A stretch of DNA of 64,000 bases from NCBI RefSeq assembly GCF_018130505.1, contig NZ_JAFCKH010000004.1, positions 124,001 to 188,000 on the forward strand, given 5' to 3'. Below are positions 10,271 to 20,392 of the stretch, piece after piece. The stretch's first letter is position 1. Each line of letters begins with the position of its first letter. Source of the stretch: Bradyrhizobium tropiciagri. GTDB lineage: Bacteria > Pseudomonadota > Alphaproteobacteria > Rhizobiales > Xanthobacteraceae. The position numbers and the translations under genes were made by a program. Below the pieces are notes generated by a model. That model was not told where the DNA came from and searched no databases. It was given only the letters and a program-made list of their open reading frames with translations.

Positions 10271-10381
10271 CTACTCGTAGCGCATCTTCTTCGAGGGCCG
10301 GCGTGCCGCAGGCATCGCCAGCACGATCAGGCACAGCGCGATCATCGCCATTCCGATGAATTCGAATGCAAATGCGTCCAC
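10271..10381 (-). CDS. 36-residue membrane peptide with basic C-terminus
   Basis: A GTG start with GGGGAG 9 nt upstream gives a peptide with one hydrophobic helix (IGMAMIALCLIVLAMP, residues 9-24) and a positively charged tail ending RRPSKKMRYE. Positive-inside charge distribution suggests an N-out/C-in single-pass peptide. It converges with the small secreted protein gene. Function unknown; the call rests on the ribosome site and membrane-like composition. Confidence 0.5.
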   Translation of the reverse strand: MDAFAFEFIGMAMIALCLIVLAMPAARRPSKKMRYE

Positions 10382-10516
10382 GGGCAATTCTCCCCTTAAC
10401 GAAACCATGAGGATTGTTTGGGGTGCGTTGACGCGCTGTTAAGCCTTATGGTTACCGCGCCCAGCCTCCGCGCATGGTGCAGGGTGAGTTAATGCTCACG
10501 TTGCGCACGGAGGCGC

Positions 10517-10607
10517 GTAGGATGGCTAGAGCGAAGCGAAACCCATCAAACCCTTGAGCCGCCTATGCGGAACGATGATGGATTTCGCTGCGCTCTACCC
10601 ATCCTAC
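10517..10607. repeat. Palindromic element, GTAGGATGG type, copy 1
   Basis: An element of about 91 bp whose left arm (GTAGGATGGCTAGAGCGAAG...) is mirrored by the right arm ending GCGCTCTACCCATCCTAC, with an inner pair AAACCCATCAA / TGATGGATTT. It lies 7 nt after the minus-strand selO stop codon. It is closely similar to the element at 20297-20377. Confidence 0.85.
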
Positions 10608-10614
10608 GGAGTGT

Positions 10615-12087
10615 TTACGTCCCGCAGAATGTCTGCGTCACGCGCTGCTCGGGCAGCGGTGGTTCGGCGTAGGCGGCGAACTGCGGCTGATCCTCGAACG
10701 GCCTTGCCAGCACGGTCAGCAGCTCCTCGAACGGCGCGTAATCGTCGTTGTTCACGGCTGCCTGGATCACCGCCTCGATGCGATGGTTGCGTGGGATGAA
10801 GGCCGGGTTGACGGCATCCATCGCGGCCTTGCGTTCGGCCGGCGTCTGCGGCTCCAGCGCGAGGCGGGTGCGCCAGCGCGTAGCCCATTCGTCGTACGCC
10901 GCGGGATCGGTAAACTCCGCGCGGACGCCGGCTGTATCGTCCGCCGCGGCGTCGCCGAGCTTTCGGAAGGTCAGCGTGAAGTCGGCGGCGTTCTTCGCCA
11001 TCGCGTCGAGCAGGTCCTGGATCAGGGCGTCGTCGCCATCGCGCGCGGTGAACAGACCGACCTTGGCGCGCAGGCCGGCATTGTAGGCGACGGTGAATTT
11101 CTCAGGGAATTCGCCGAGGATCTCTTGCGCCTGTTCGATCGCCTTCTCCTGTTCGCCGTCGAACAGCGGCAGCAGGCACTCGGCGAGCCGGGTCAGATTC
11201 CACAGGCCGATGCGCGGCTGGTTGGCATAGGCGTAGCGGCCCATCTCGTCGATCGAGGAGAACACCTGCGCCGGGTTGTAGGTATCGAGGAAGGCGCAGG
11301 GACCGTAGTCGATGGTCTCGCCTGAGATCGACGTGTTGTCGGTGTTCATCACGCCGTGGATGAAGCCGACCAGCAGCCAGCGCGCGATCAGCGCGGCCTG
11401 CCGCGCCACCACGGCCGCGAGCAGCGCGTGGTAGGGCCGCTCCGCCGTCTTCAGATCGGGATAGTGCCTAGCGATGACGTGGTCGGCCAGCGCACGGACG
11501 CCGTCGGTGTCGCCGCGGGCGGCGAAGAACTGGAAGGTGCCGACGCGGATATGGCTTGAGGCGATCCGGGTCAGCACCGCGCCGGGCAGCGCGGTCTCGC
11601 GCATCACGGCTTCGCCGGTGACGACGGCGGCCAGCGAGCGGGTGGTCGGGATGCCCATCGCGAACATCGCCTCGCTGACGATGTATTCGCGCAGGACCGG
11701 GCCGAGCGCGGCACGGCCGTCGCCGCGGCGGGAGAACGGGGTCGGGCCACTTCCCTTGAGCTGGATGTCGCGGCGGACGCCGTCTTTGTCGATGACCTCG
11801 CCGAGCAGGATGGCGCGGCCGTCGCCGAGCTGGGGAACAAAGTGGCCGAACTGGTGGCCAGCATAGGCCATCGCGATCGGGTCGGCTCCGTCAGGCAGCC
11901 GCTTGCCGGCGAGGATCTCGGCGCCCTCGGGCGTCGAGAGCAGGTCCGGGTCCAGCCCGAGCTGGATCGCGAGCGGCCGGTTCAGCTTGATCAGCCGGGG
12001 CGCGGCCACGGGGGTCGGCGCGACGCGGGCAAAAAAGTTCGCCGGCAGCGCCGAATAGGTGTTCTGGAACGGGAAATGGATGGTCAT
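10615..12087 (-). CDS. selO: Protein adenylyltransferase SelO (YdiU family)
   Basis: A pseudokinase-fold enzyme of 490 residues that transfers AMP from ATP to Ser/Thr/Tyr of target proteins, linked to redox responses in other bacteria. The family blocks AYAGHQFGHFVPQLGDGRA, GSGPTPFSRRGDGRAALGP and HGVMNTDNTSISGETIDYGP (metal-binding and DFG-like positions) are all present. The ATG at 12087 begins MTIHFPFQNTY, the normal N-terminus; a longer frame upstream is non-coding. Its stop is followed at once by a palindromic element. Confidence 0.95.
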   Translation of the reverse strand: MTIHFPFQNTYSALPANFFARVAPTPVAAPRLIKLNRPLAIQLGLDPDLLSTPEGAEILAGKRLPDGADPIAMAYAGHQFGHFVPQLGDGRAILLGEVIDKDGVRRDIQLKGSGPTPFSRRGDGRAALGPVLREYIVSEAMFAMGIPTTRSLAAVVTGEAVMRETALPGAVLTRIASSHIRVGTFQFFAARGDTDGVRALADHVIARHYPDLKTAERPYHALLAAVVARQAALIARWLLVGFIHGVMNTDNTSISGETIDYGPCAFLDTYNPAQVFSSIDEMGRYAYANQPRIGLWNLTRLAECLLPLFDGEQEKAIEQAQEILGEFPEKFTVAYNAGLRAKVGLFTARDGDDALIQDLLDAMAKNAADFTLTFRKLGDAAADDTAGVRAEFTDPAAYDEWATRWRTRLALEPQTPAERKAAMDAVNPAFIPRNHRIEAVIQAAVNNDDYAPFEELLTVLARPFEDQPQFAAYAEPPLPEQRVTQTFCGT

Positions 12088-12281
12088 GTCCGAAAGATAG
12101 GCCCGCGGGGCGAATAGGCAAATGCCGGGCGCCGGCCGCCCCGAAAATTGACCATTCGGGCGAAAAACCGGGCGTTCCCTTGGTTGCCGCACCCGGCCTC
12201 GTCGGGTAAACCCTCCGCAACTTCGGAACAGGCCCTGAGCCGTCCGATTCGTTTCCTCCGACAATCAGTTTTAGGACGACC

Positions 12282-14057
12282 ATGCATCGCTACCGGTCAC
12301 ACACATGCGGCGCGCTCCGTGAGAGCGATATCGACCAGCCGGCCCGGCTGTCAGGCTGGGTGCATCGGGTCCGCGATCATGGCGGCGTGCTGTTCGTCGA
12401 TCTGCGCGACCATTATGGCATCACGCAATGCGTGGCCGATCCGGACTCGCCGGCATTCGCCGAGGTCGAGAAGTTCCGTTCGGAATGGGTGGTGCGGATC
12501 GACGGCAAAGTGCGTCGCCGCCCCGCCGGCACCGACAACCCCGAACTGCCAACCGGCCTGATCGAGATCTACATCAAGGAGATCGAGGTGCTGGGCCCGG
12601 CGGCCGAGCTGCCGCTGCCGGTGTTCGGCGAGCAGGAATATCCGGAGGATATCAGGCTGAAGTACCGCTTCCTCGACCTGCGTCGCGAGAAGCTGCACCA
12701 GAACATCATGACCCGCGGCGCGGTCGTCGATTCCATGCGCAAGCGGATGAAGGAGCAGGGCTTCTTCGAATTCCAGACCCCGATACTGACGGCGTCCTCG
12801 CCGGAGGGCGCGCGCGACTTCCTGGTGCCGTCGCGCATTCATCCCGGCAAGTTCTACGCGCTGCCGCAGGCGCCGCAGCAGTACAAGCAACTGCTGATGA
12901 TGTCGGGCTTCGACCGCTACTTCCAGATCGCGCCGTGCTTCCGCGACGAGGACCCGCGCGCCGACCGCCTGCCGGGCGAGTTCTACCAGCTCGACGTCGA
13001 GATGAGCTTCGTCACGCAAGACGATGTTTTCGCTGCGATGGAGCCGGTCATCACCGGCGTGTTCGAGGACTTCGCCAAGGGCAAGCCGGTGACGAAGAAC
13101 TGGCCGCGCATCCCGTTCGCCGAGGCCGTGCGCAAATACGGCTCCGACAAGCCGGACCTCCGCAACAAGATCGTCATGCAGGAAGTCTCCGAGCACTTCC
13201 GCGGCTCCGGCTTCAAGGTATTCGCGCGGATGCTGGAAGACCCGAAGAACCAGGTCTGGGCGATCCCCGGCACCGGCGGCGGCAGCCGCGCGTTCTGTGA
13301 CCGCATGAATTCGTGGGCGCAGGGCGAGGGCCAGCCCGGCCTCGGCTACATCATGTGGCGCGAGGGCGGCGAGGGCGCGGGTCCGCTTGCCAACAACATC
13401 GGCCCCGAACGGACCGCTGCGATCCGTGACCAACTCGGCCTCAAGGAAGGCGACGCTGCGTTCTTCGTTGCCGGTGATCCCGAGAAATTCTGGAAGTTCG
13501 CAGGTCTTGCCCGCACCAAGCTCGGCGAGGAGCTGAACCAGATCGACAAGGACCGCTTCGAGCTGGCCTGGATCGTCGACTTCCCGATGTACGAGTATGA
13601 CGAGGAGAACAAGAAGGTCGACTTCTCGCACAACCCGTTCTCGATGCCGCAGGGCGGCCTCGATGCGCTGACCGGCCAGGATCCGCTGACCATCAAGGCG
13701 TTCCAGTACGACATCGCCTGCAACGGCTACGAGATCGCCTCAGGCGGTATCCGCAACCACAAGCCGGAAGCGATGGTGAAGGCGTTCGAGATCGCGGGCT
13801 ATGGCGAGCAGGAGGTCATCGACCGGTTCGGCGGCATGTACCGTGCGTTCCAGTACGGCGCGCCGCCGCACGGCGGCATGGCGGCCGGCCTCGACCGCAT
13901 CGTGATGCTGCTCTGCGGCACCAACAATCTGCGCGAGATCTCCTTGTTCCCGATGAACCAGCAGGCGATGGATTTGCTGATGGGCGCCCCGTCGGACGCG
14001 ACGCCGAAGCAGCTCAAGGAGCTGCACATCCGCACCAACCTGCCGGCGAAGGGGTAG
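12282..14057 (+). CDS. aspS: Aspartate--tRNA(Asp/Asn) ligase
   Basis: A class IIb aminoacyl-tRNA synthetase, 591 residues. It has an N-terminal OB-fold anticodon domain (about 1-110), a catalytic core with motif 2 in [10 protein letters not shown], a bacterial GAD insertion, and motif 3 GLDRIVMLL near residue 540. In alphaproteobacteria this enzyme is usually non-discriminating and also charges tRNA-Asn for later amidation; that is inferred from taxonomy. It diverges from selO across about 194 nt. Confidence 0.97.
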   Translation: MHRYRSHTCGALRESDIDQPARLSGWVHRVRDHGGVLFVDLRDHYGITQCVADPDSPAFAEVEKFRSEWVVRIDGKVRRRPAGTDNPELPTGLIEIYIKEIEVLGPAAELPLPVFGEQEYPEDIRLKYRFLDLRREKLHQNIMTRGAVVDSMRKRMKEQGFFEFQTPILTASSPEGARDFLVPSRIHPGKFYALPQAPQQYKQLLMMSGFDRYFQIAPCFRDEDPRADRLPGEFYQLDVEMSFVTQDDVFAAMEPVITGVFEDFAKGKPVTKNWPRIPFAEAVRKYGSDKPDLRNKIVMQEVSEHFRGSGFKVFARMLEDPKNQVWAIPGTGGGSRAFCDRMNSWAQGEGQPGLGYIMWREGGEGAGPLANNIGPERTAAIRDQLGLKEGDAAFFVAGDPEKFWKFAGLARTKLGEELNQIDKDRFELAWIVDFPMYEYDEENKKVDFSHNPFSMPQGGLDALTGQDPLTIKAFQYDIACNGYEIASGGIRNHKPEAMVKAFEIAGYGEQEVIDRFGGMYRAFQYGAPPHGGMAAGLDRIVMLLCGTNNLREISLFPMNQQAMDLLMGAPSDATPKQLKELHIRTNLPAKG

Positions 14058-14081
14058 GGCGGAAGAAGCAAGTCGAGCTGC

Positions 14082-14169
14082 GTAGCCCGGATGTAGCGAA
14101 GCGTAATCCGGGAACGCCCTTACCGCAGGAGAGACCGCCCCGGATTGCGCTTCGCTCCATCCGGGCTAC
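14082..14169. repeat. Palindromic element, GTAGCCCGGAT type, copy 1
   Basis: The left arm GTAGCCCGGATGTAGCGAAG is mirrored by an arm ending CTTCGCTCCATCCGGGCTAC, with an inner AATCCGGG...CCCCGGATT pair. Nearly the same element occurs at 15076-15163 and 22823-22907. It lies 25 nt after the aspS stop. Confidence 0.88.
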
Positions 14170-14257
14170 AGGTTCCGCGCACAAAATAAATACCGCCCAG
14201 ATCCGTCGCGCGTCGCGTTCAAGCACTGACGGCGCGACCTGCAATCTGGGGGCTGAT

Positions 14258-15067
14258 TTGTACTCGATGACCGCGTTTGCGGATTTGATCTTTCCGGTGC
14301 TCGAACTGGCGCAGGCGCGCAGCGTGGTTGAGATCGGTGCCGACACCGGCGGTATGACGACGCTGCTGGCAAACCACTGCCTCCACCATGGCGGACGGTT
14401 GACCTCGGTCGATCCCGCGCCGACGCCGGAATTCAGGATGTGGGCTTCACTGAATGCCCAGGTCCGTCACATCGATCTGCCGAGCCTGGACGCATTTCCG
14501 GAACTGGCCGATATCGATGCCTGGGTGATCGATGGCGATCACAATTGGTACACCGTCTACAACGAGATCACCGAAGCGCATCGGATCTGCCGTCGCGACG
14601 GCAAACCGCTGCTGGCCTTCTTCCACGACGTGTCCTGGCCCTGCGCGCGCCGCGACATGTATTACGCGCCCGAGCGGATACCGGCCGAATTCCGCCATCC
14701 ACACTCACGCAACGGCGGCGTGACGCTCGACAATCCCGGACTGCTCGAGAACCGCGGCTTCCGCGGCGGGCAGAACTTCGCCTGGGCCGACCACGAGGGT
14801 GGTGAGCGCAACGGCGTGCTCACCGCGATCGAGGACTTCATGAGCGATTGCCAGCGCGCCGGTCGCGAGTTTGGCTTCGCCGAGATCCCGGGGATCTTGG
14901 GGCTCGGCGTTCTGTTCGATCTCGATGCGCCCTGGAGCGGCGCGGTCGCCGAACTGCTGTTGCCCTATCACCAGAACAAGCTGCTGCGTCTCGTCGAGGA
15001 GGATCGCCTGCGCAACTCGCTGTGGGCCCATGAGTTGCGCGATGCGGCGGCCGCCAGATCGGCATAG
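14258..15067 (+). CDS. Class I SAM-dependent methyltransferase-like protein
   Basis: A 269-residue protein with a Rossmann-type SAM motif I (VVEIGADTGGMTTLL, about residues 24-38), an acidic post-II residue in LTSVDPAP, and WVIDGDHNWYTVYNEI resembling methyltransferase family 24 and cephalosporin-hydroxylase-like proteins, often encoded near glycan genes. A TTG start at 14258 has GGGGG about 6 nt upstream; an ATG three codons later (14267) is the alternative. The gene is flanked on both sides by near-identical palindromes. Substrate unknown. Confidence 0.75.
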   Translation: MYSMTAFADLIFPVLELAQARSVVEIGADTGGMTTLLANHCLHHGGRLTSVDPAPTPEFRMWASLNAQVRHIDLPSLDAFPELADIDAWVIDGDHNWYTVYNEITEAHRICRRDGKPLLAFFHDVSWPCARRDMYYAPERIPAEFRHPHSRNGGVTLDNPGLLENRGFRGGQNFAWADHEGGERNGVLTAIEDFMSDCQRAGREFGFAEIPGILGLGVLFDLDAPWSGAVAELLLPYHQNKLLRLVEEDRLRNSLWAHELRDAAAARSA

Positions 15068-15075
15068 CGAACTGC

Positions 15076-15163
15076 GTAGCCCGGATGGAGCGAAGCGCAA
15101 TCCGGGGACAGTGTCGCCGCAGGAAACACCGCCCCGGATTTCGCTTCGCTGCATCCGGGCTAC
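15076..15163. repeat. Palindromic element, GTAGCCCGGAT type, copy 2
   Basis: Arms GTAGCCCGGATGGAGCGAAG and CTTCGCTGCATCCGGGCTAC with the inner AATCCGGGG...CCCCGGATT pair. It lies between the converging stops of the methyltransferase-like gene and the large anchored protein, within 10 nt of each. Confidence 0.88.
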
Positions 15164-15172
15164 GAGTTGCCG

Positions 15173-17143
15173 CTACAATCCCGTCGAGGCTTCGATCCTG
15201 AATTGCGCAAGCGCCGATTGCGGATCGGTCTTGAGCAGCTCGAGCAGTTGCTGCGCCGGAGCCTTGGCGCGAGGCGTCAGCTTGATGACCAGGGTCTGAC
15301 CGGGCGTCTCGACAAAGCGGCTGATCGCCGCGAGCAGGGCGGCGGCTTCCGGGTTCGAGCCGCCGATCGCTTCGCCCTGCGCCTTGATGCCGGCGAGGAT
15401 GGCCTGCCGCGCTTCGTCCTTGCCGCCGCCATGGGTGCGCGAAAACGCGCCGACCGCAAGATCGACCACGCCGAGATCGTGCAGGGTGAGCTCGATCGCG
15501 CCGGCCTCGATCTGGCTTGCCGCGGCGATCGACTGCGGGTTCATCGCAAACACCTCGCGCGGCACGTTGCCGAGCGAGGCCCGTGCCGAGGCGTTCACGA
15601 GGCCGCCGAGGTCGAGCTTCACCGGCTCGAGCGCGAAGGCGCGCGAGGCCTCGGTCCAGGCGGCGCCGAGATCGGCATCGATCGTCATGTTGTCGATCCC
15701 GGCGGCGATCAGCTGCTGCTGGGCGGGATCGGCGGTGTCGAGCGGGCCGGACATCTTGGCGGTCAGGCGCAGTTTGCTCGGGACCGATCCGACGAACTGG
15801 CCCCAGTCGAGGCTCAGCAGATCGATGTTGACCGGTTTTCCCGTGGCCTTGTAGGGCGCGACAAGTCCCTTGAGCTCGGCGCCCTCGATCAGCGGCAGCA
15901 GCGCCAGCGCCTGCTCGGGAAGCGGCTTCTGCGCTGCGAACTGCGCCGTCAGCCGCATCAGGTTGGCGATGTCGACGGCCTTCAACGCAAAGCGCCCGAG
16001 CTTGATCGGTCCCTGCGGCCCGCGTCCATCGAAGCCCTCGACGGCGAACTCGCCGATCTTCCCGTTGGCCAGATTGAGCCGGATCGAGGCCAGCTTCAGC
16101 GGTCCCTGCGGCGTCTCGATCGAGAGCCCGCGCATCTCGCTGCTGCCGATCCGGATGCCGTCATAGATCGCGGCTACCCTTTCCATCATCGCGCGCGCCT
16201 CTTCCGGCGTCGGCGGCGTGGCGCCGGCCGGCGGGATCATCTCCAGCAGCTTGGGCAATTGCATCCGGGACGGCGTGATCCCGACATCGTCGATGGTCAT
16301 GCCGTCGATCCGCATGTTTAGTCCCTGCGTCGACGAGACCTCGTAGGGACCAGCCGCGATGTGCCGGTACATGAGGTAGACCTTGTCACCATCGGCCTTG
16401 GCCGGATCGAAGGCCGCGGCCATCGCGCCGAAATCGATGTCGCTGGCGACGATATCGGTCAGCTTGCCGGTGATCTTGACCGCCTTGCCTGCGGCCTGCG
16501 TGTCGGCCGTGAAGAGGGCGTTACCGGCCTTGGTGGAGGCGATCTTGCCGTCCTTGATGTTGTCGAGGACCAGGCCGGAATAGGTGAATTCACCCGCGGT
16601 GACGTCACCACGCGGCGTCGTGGCCTGGACCGTCCCCGTCATGCCGGGGACGCTGATCGACGTGGCGCTGATGGCGGCGAGCTGCTCGAAGCCGAACCGG
16701 TACAAATCGATCAGGGATGACGACGCCGGACGTCGAAACTGGCCGATCGGGCCGGAATAATCCTTCAACGTGACGAGCGGCGCCTTGTAGGTGATCTTGA
16801 ACGCCTGCTTGCCGTCGGTCGCCGCGCTCACCTCGATGTCGTTGACGTCGATGCTCTCCGCGGAGAACCGAGATGCGTCCGACTGGCTGACGCCGTGGGC
16901 CACGACGTTGGCCGCCTTCACGGCGAACGGCGCGGTTTCGATGCTGACATTCGTAATTGTCAGTGTGCGCTTGAGGACGTCGAACGAAACCCCGCCATGG
17001 CTCGCCTTGCCGCCCTGCGCGCGGACCTGCTCGAACGCAGCCTCGACCTCGCCGGTGATCCGGCGCTGCGAATAGAGGTCGACCCCGAACAGGCCGGCGG
17101 CCACGATAACCACGGCGAGCAGGCCGAGCAGGATTTTCTTCAT
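15173..17143 (-). CDS. Large signal-anchored periplasmic protein of unknown function
   Basis: A 656-residue protein with one N-terminal hydrophobic anchor (residues 3-24) and the rest predicted outside the cytoplasm. The body has beta-rich, repetitive segments such as the recurrent pattern V..DAxxAPFxVKAANVVAHG and IKLGRFALKAVDIANL. This is reminiscent of DUF945/AsmA-like envelope proteins, but I cannot place it firmly. Its ATG is 234 nt from the divergent malic enzyme gene. No catalytic motif is visible. Confidence 0.8.
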   Translation of the reverse strand: MKKILLGLLAVVIVAAGLFGVDLYSQRRITGEVEAAFEQVRAQGGKASHGGVSFDVLKRTLTITNVSIETAPFAVKAANVVAHGVSQSDASRFSAESIDVNDIEVSAATDGKQAFKITYKAPLVTLKDYSGPIGQFRRPASSSLIDLYRFGFEQLAAISATSISVPGMTGTVQATTPRGDVTAGEFTYSGLVLDNIKDGKIASTKAGNALFTADTQAAGKAVKITGKLTDIVASDIDFGAMAAAFDPAKADGDKVYLMYRHIAAGPYEVSSTQGLNMRIDGMTIDDVGITPSRMQLPKLLEMIPPAGATPPTPEEARAMMERVAAIYDGIRIGSSEMRGLSIETPQGPLKLASIRLNLANGKIGEFAVEGFDGRGPQGPIKLGRFALKAVDIANLMRLTAQFAAQKPLPEQALALLPLIEGAELKGLVAPYKATGKPVNIDLLSLDWGQFVGSVPSKLRLTAKMSGPLDTADPAQQQLIAAGIDNMTIDADLGAAWTEASRAFALEPVKLDLGGLVNASARASLGNVPREVFAMNPQSIAAASQIEAGAIELTLHDLGVVDLAVGAFSRTHGGGKDEARQAILAGIKAQGEAIGGSNPEAAALLAAISRFVETPGQTLVIKLTPRAKAPAQQLLELLKTDPQSALAQFRIEASTGL

Positions 17144-17377
17144 TTGCTCAACTCCGCATCATCAAGGGAAAAATATTGCCAATCTTCGGCCGGCGGCTTG
17201 GGGGGAGGGTGGTGCCGATCCGCGGGCGGCGAGGGGCCTGTTGACGGGGATATTATCGGATGTTGCATCCAAGCGGCCCGGCGTGCTTCACATCCAGCTC
17301 GATCTGCCGGACAATTCACTTTCACTTGCAATACCATAGAAACAAGACGTCTTGGGCTGGAAACGCGGGGAGCACGC

Positions 17378-19687
17378 ATGTCGTCATCGTCTGAAGAACT
17401 CCATAACGCCGCGCTCGCCTACCACCGGCTGCCGCGCCCCGGCAAACTCGAGATCCAGGCCATCAAGCCGCTCGCCAATCAGCGCGACCTGGCGCTGGCC
17501 TATTCGCCCGGCGTCGCCGCCGCCTGCACCGAGATCGCCAAGAACCCGGCCGAGGCGGCCTCGCTGACCGCCCGCGCCAATCTGGTGGCGGTGGTCTCGA
17601 ACGGGACCGCGGTGCTCGGGCTCGGCAATATCGGCCCGCTGGCCTCCAAGCCCGTGATGGAAGGCAAGGCGGTGCTGTTCAAGAAGTTCGCCGGCATCGA
17701 CGTGTTCGACATCGAGATCAAGGCCGACACCATCGAGCGCGTGGTCGAGACCGTGGCGGCGCTGGAGCCGACCTTCGGCGGCATCAACCTCGAGGACATC
17801 CGCGGCCCGGAGTGCTTCGAGATCGAGGCGCAGCTCAAGGAGCGCATGAAGATCCCGGTATTCCATGACGACCAGCATGGCACCGCGATCATCGTCGCGG
17901 CCGCGATCGTCAACGGGCTGCTGCTCAACGGCAAGAACCTCAACGAGGTGAAGATCGTCTGCTCCGGCGCCGGAGCCGCTGCGATCGCGACCCTCAACCT
18001 GCTGGTCTCGATGGGCGCGCAGCGCAAGAACATCTGGGTCTGCGACATCGACGGCGTGGTCTATGAGGGCCGCAACACCACGATGGACCGCTGGAAGGCG
18101 GTCTACACCCAGAAGACCGACGCGCGGGTGCTCGGCGACGTCGTCCCGGGCGCGGACATCTTCATCGGCCTGTCGGCGCCGGGCGTGCTCAAGCCCGAGA
18201 TGGTCAAGCAGATGGCCGACAAGCCGCTGGTGATGGCGCTCGCCAACCCGGTGCCGGAGATCATGCCGGACGAGGCGCGGCAGGCGCGGCCCGACGCCAT
18301 GATCTGCACCGGACGGTCGGACTTCCCGAACCAGGTCAACAACGTCCTCTGCTTCCCGTTCATCTTCCGCGGCGCGCTCGACGTCGGCGCCACCGCGATC
18401 AACGAGGCGATGAAGCACGCCGCGGTCGACGCCATCGCCCAGCTCGCGCGCGATCCGCCGTCGGACGCCGTGGCGCATGGTTTCGAGACCGGCGAGACCC
18501 AGGGCTTCGGCCCGGGCTCGCTGATCCCGAGCCCGTTCGACCCGCGGCTGATCCTGCGCATCGCACCCGCTGTGGCCAAGGCCGCGATGGAGTCTGGTGT
18601 CGCGACAAGGCCGATCGGCAAGTTCGACGAATATGCCGCCAACCTCGAACGCTTCGCGTTCCGCTCCGGCCTCACCATGAAGCCGGTGTTCGCCAAGGCG
18701 AAGACCCAGCCGGTGCGGGTGATCTACGCCGAGGGCGAGGACGAGCGCGTGCTGCGCGCGACGCAGGTGGTGCTGGAGGAGAAGCTGGCGCGGCCGATCC
18801 TGGTCGGTCGTCCCTCGGTGGTCGAGACGCGGATCAAGCGCTTCGGCCTGTCGATCAAGGCCGGCCGCGATTTCGACCTGGTCAATCCCGAAGACGATCC
18901 GCGCTACCGCTCCTATGTGCAGTCCTACATCGACGTCGCCGGCCGCCGCGGCGTGACGCCCGAGGCGGCGCGGACCGTGGTCCGCACCAACAACACGGTG
19001 ATCGCGGCGCTGGCGGTGTCGCGCGGCGAGGCCGACGCGATGCTGTGCGGCGTCGAGGGCCGCTACATGAGCCATCTGCGGCATGTGCGCGAGATCATCG
19101 GCTTCCTGCCGGGGGTCAGCGACTATGCCGCGCTGGCGCTGATGATCACCTCGACCGGCGCCTATTTCCTTGCCGACACCCAGGTGCGACCGAACCCGAG
19201 TGCGGAGGAACTGGCGGAGGTGGCGTCGCTGGCGGCGATTCACGTCCAGCGCTTCGCCTTCAAGCCGAAGGTCGCATTCGTGTCACATTCCGACTTCGGC
19301 AGCTACGACACCGACTCCTCGCGCAAGATGCGGCGGGCCACTCAGCTCCTCAAGGACAAGCATCCGGAGATCGAGGCCGACGGCGAGATGCAGGGCGACA
19401 CCGCGCTGTCGGCGGCGGCGCGGCGCATGGTGCTGCCGCAGTCGCGGCTGGAGGGCGAAGCCAACATCCTGATCATGCCGAACCTCGACGCCGCCAACAT
19501 CGCCTATCAGATGATCAAGTCGCTCGCCAATGCGTTGCCGGTCGGCCCGATCCTGATCGGCCCGGCGCGTCCGGCCCATATCCTGACGCCATCGGTGACG
19601 GCGCGCGGCATCCTCAACATGACCGCGGTCGCCGCGGTCGAGGCCCAGGAGCGGGCGGGTCGCGCCCAGCCGACACTGTTCGGCTGA
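17378..19687 (+). CDS. maeB: NADP-dependent malic enzyme with C-terminal phosphotransacetylase-like domain
   Basis: A 769-residue fusion. Residues 1 to about 430 form the malic enzyme ([16 protein letters not shown], then the nucleotide-binding [15 protein letters not shown]). Residues about 440-769 resemble phosphate acetyltransferase ([15 protein letters not shown]...; [12 protein letters not shown]). It decarboxylates malate to pyruvate. In MaeB proteins the C-terminal domain is thought to be regulatory, sensing acetyl-CoA, rather than a working Pta. The ATG at 17378 has GGGGAG upstream; a longer in-frame region is not coding. Confidence 0.95.
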   Translation: MSSSSEELHNAALAYHRLPRPGKLEIQAIKPLANQRDLALAYSPGVAAACTEIAKNPAEAASLTARANLVAVVSNGTAVLGLGNIGPLASKPVMEGKAVLFKKFAGIDVFDIEIKADTIERVVETVAALEPTFGGINLEDIRGPECFEIEAQLKERMKIPVFHDDQHGTAIIVAAAIVNGLLLNGKNLNEVKIVCSGAGAAAIATLNLLVSMGAQRKNIWVCDIDGVVYEGRNTTMDRWKAVYTQKTDARVLGDVVPGADIFIGLSAPGVLKPEMVKQMADKPLVMALANPVPEIMPDEARQARPDAMICTGRSDFPNQVNNVLCFPFIFRGALDVGATAINEAMKHAAVDAIAQLARDPPSDAVAHGFETGETQGFGPGSLIPSPFDPRLILRIAPAVAKAAMESGVATRPIGKFDEYAANLERFAFRSGLTMKPVFAKAKTQPVRVIYAEGEDERVLRATQVVLEEKLARPILVGRPSVVETRIKRFGLSIKAGRDFDLVNPEDDPRYRSYVQSYIDVAGRRGVTPEAARTVVRTNNTVIAALAVSRGEADAMLCGVEGRYMSHLRHVREIIGFLPGVSDYAALALMITSTGAYFLADTQVRPNPSAEELAEVASLAAIHVQRFAFKPKVAFVSHSDFGSYDTDSSRKMRRATQLLKDKHPEIEADGEMQGDTALSAAARRMVLPQSRLEGEANILIMPNLDAANIAYQMIKSLANALPVGPILIGPARPAHILTPSVTARGILNMTAVAAVEAQERAGRAQPTLFG

Positions 19688-19694
19688 CTTGTTT

Positions 19695-19742
19695 GAGCAT
19701 GATCGTTCCGGAAACCGCTGCGCAGGTTTCCGGATCATGCTC
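19695..19742. repeat. GAGCATGATC palindrome
   Basis: A 48-bp near-perfect palindrome beginning GAGCATGATCGTTCCGGAAA and ending TTTCCGGATCATGCTC, 7 nt after the malic enzyme stop. This sequence type recurs widely in Rhizobiales intergenic regions. It can fold as a hairpin but has no U-run. Confidence 0.8.
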
Positions 19743-19767
19743 CTGGTTGAGACTCATTCGATTTGAT

Positions 19768-19807
19768 CGAAGCAGGCGGAGCGACCATAATCGCTCCGCC
19801 TGCTTCG
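19768..19807 (+). terminator. Perfect 17-bp stem hairpin downstream of malic enzyme
   Basis: Arms 19768-19784 and 19791-19807 pair perfectly around a CCATAA loop. Position (80 nt after the stop, 31 nt before the doxX start) suits transcription termination or protection of the maeB 3' end. The following bases (TCCGATTT) are only weakly U-rich, so it may instead be a repeat element. Confidence 0.5.
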
Positions 19808-19838
19808 TCCGATTTCTGCCATCCAGTGAGGCCGACCC

Positions 19839-20291
19839 ATGCCAGCGTTCATCACCTTCGGGCGAATCCTGTTCGCCGTGCTGTTCATCTATTCGGGAGG
19901 CTACAAGCTGATCGGCATCGATGCGACCGCCGGCATCCTCACCGCCAAGGTGACCATTCCCGCCGTGATCGCGCCCTACACGCAGCAGATCGAAACCTTC
20001 GTCGGCATGCCGTTCATGCAGCTCCTGGCGATCGCGGTCGGCGCCTTCGAGGTCATTGCCGGCCTGATGATCGCGCTGAACGTGTTGGCGCGGTTCTTCG
20101 CGATCCTCCTGATCATCTTCGTCTGCTTCGCGACCTTCTACTTCCACGATTTCTGGAATCAGCCGGCGCCGGACAATTACAACAACCTGATCCAGGCGCT
20201 GAAGAACCTGTCGCTGGTCGGCGCGCTGTTCATCATCGCCGGCTACGGCCGCGGCCCGCGCCGCGACGATGCGGCGTATGGGGATGTGTGA
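19839..20291 (+). CDS. DoxX family membrane protein
   Basis: A 150-residue DoxX-type protein with four hydrophobic helices, the first in FGRILFAVLFIYSGGYKL. DoxX relatives act in the membrane in redox or quinone-linked reactions, but the precise role of this paralogue is unknown. The cytoplasmic tail is basic (GYGRGPRRDDAAYGDV). It forms a single transcription unit followed immediately by a palindromic element. Confidence 0.9.
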   Translation: MPAFITFGRILFAVLFIYSGGYKLIGIDATAGILTAKVTIPAVIAPYTQQIETFVGMPFMQLLAIAVGAFEVIAGLMIALNVLARFFAILLIIFVCFATFYFHDFWNQPAPDNYNNLIQALKNLSLVGALFIIAGYGRGPRRDDAAYGDV

Positions 20292-20296
20292 TCACC

Positions 20297-20377
20297 GTAG
20301 GATGGGTGGAGCGCAGCGAAACCCATCACGTTTGTGCCAAGAGATTGATGGGTATCGCTGCGCTCCACCCATCCTAC
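20297..20377. repeat. Palindromic element, GTAGGATGG type, copy 2
   Basis: Arms GTAGGATGGGTGGAGCGCAG and CTGCGCTCCACCCATCCTAC, with an inner AAACCCATCA/TGATGGGTAT pair. It begins 6 nt after the doxX stop and ends about 16 nt before the converging reductase stop. It belongs with the copy at 10517-10607. Confidence 0.88.
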
Positions 20378-20392
20378 GAGTCGTCTCCGCTA

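Noticed and set aside
16895-17377. N-terminal extension of the malic enzyme
   Set aside because: It is antisense to the start of the anchored protein; a ribosome site and normal N-terminus lie at 17378.
19695-19742. Phage or plasmid attachment site suggested by the perfect palindrome
   Set aside because: No integrase or tRNA adjoins it, and this sequence type is a common rhizobial intergenic repeat.
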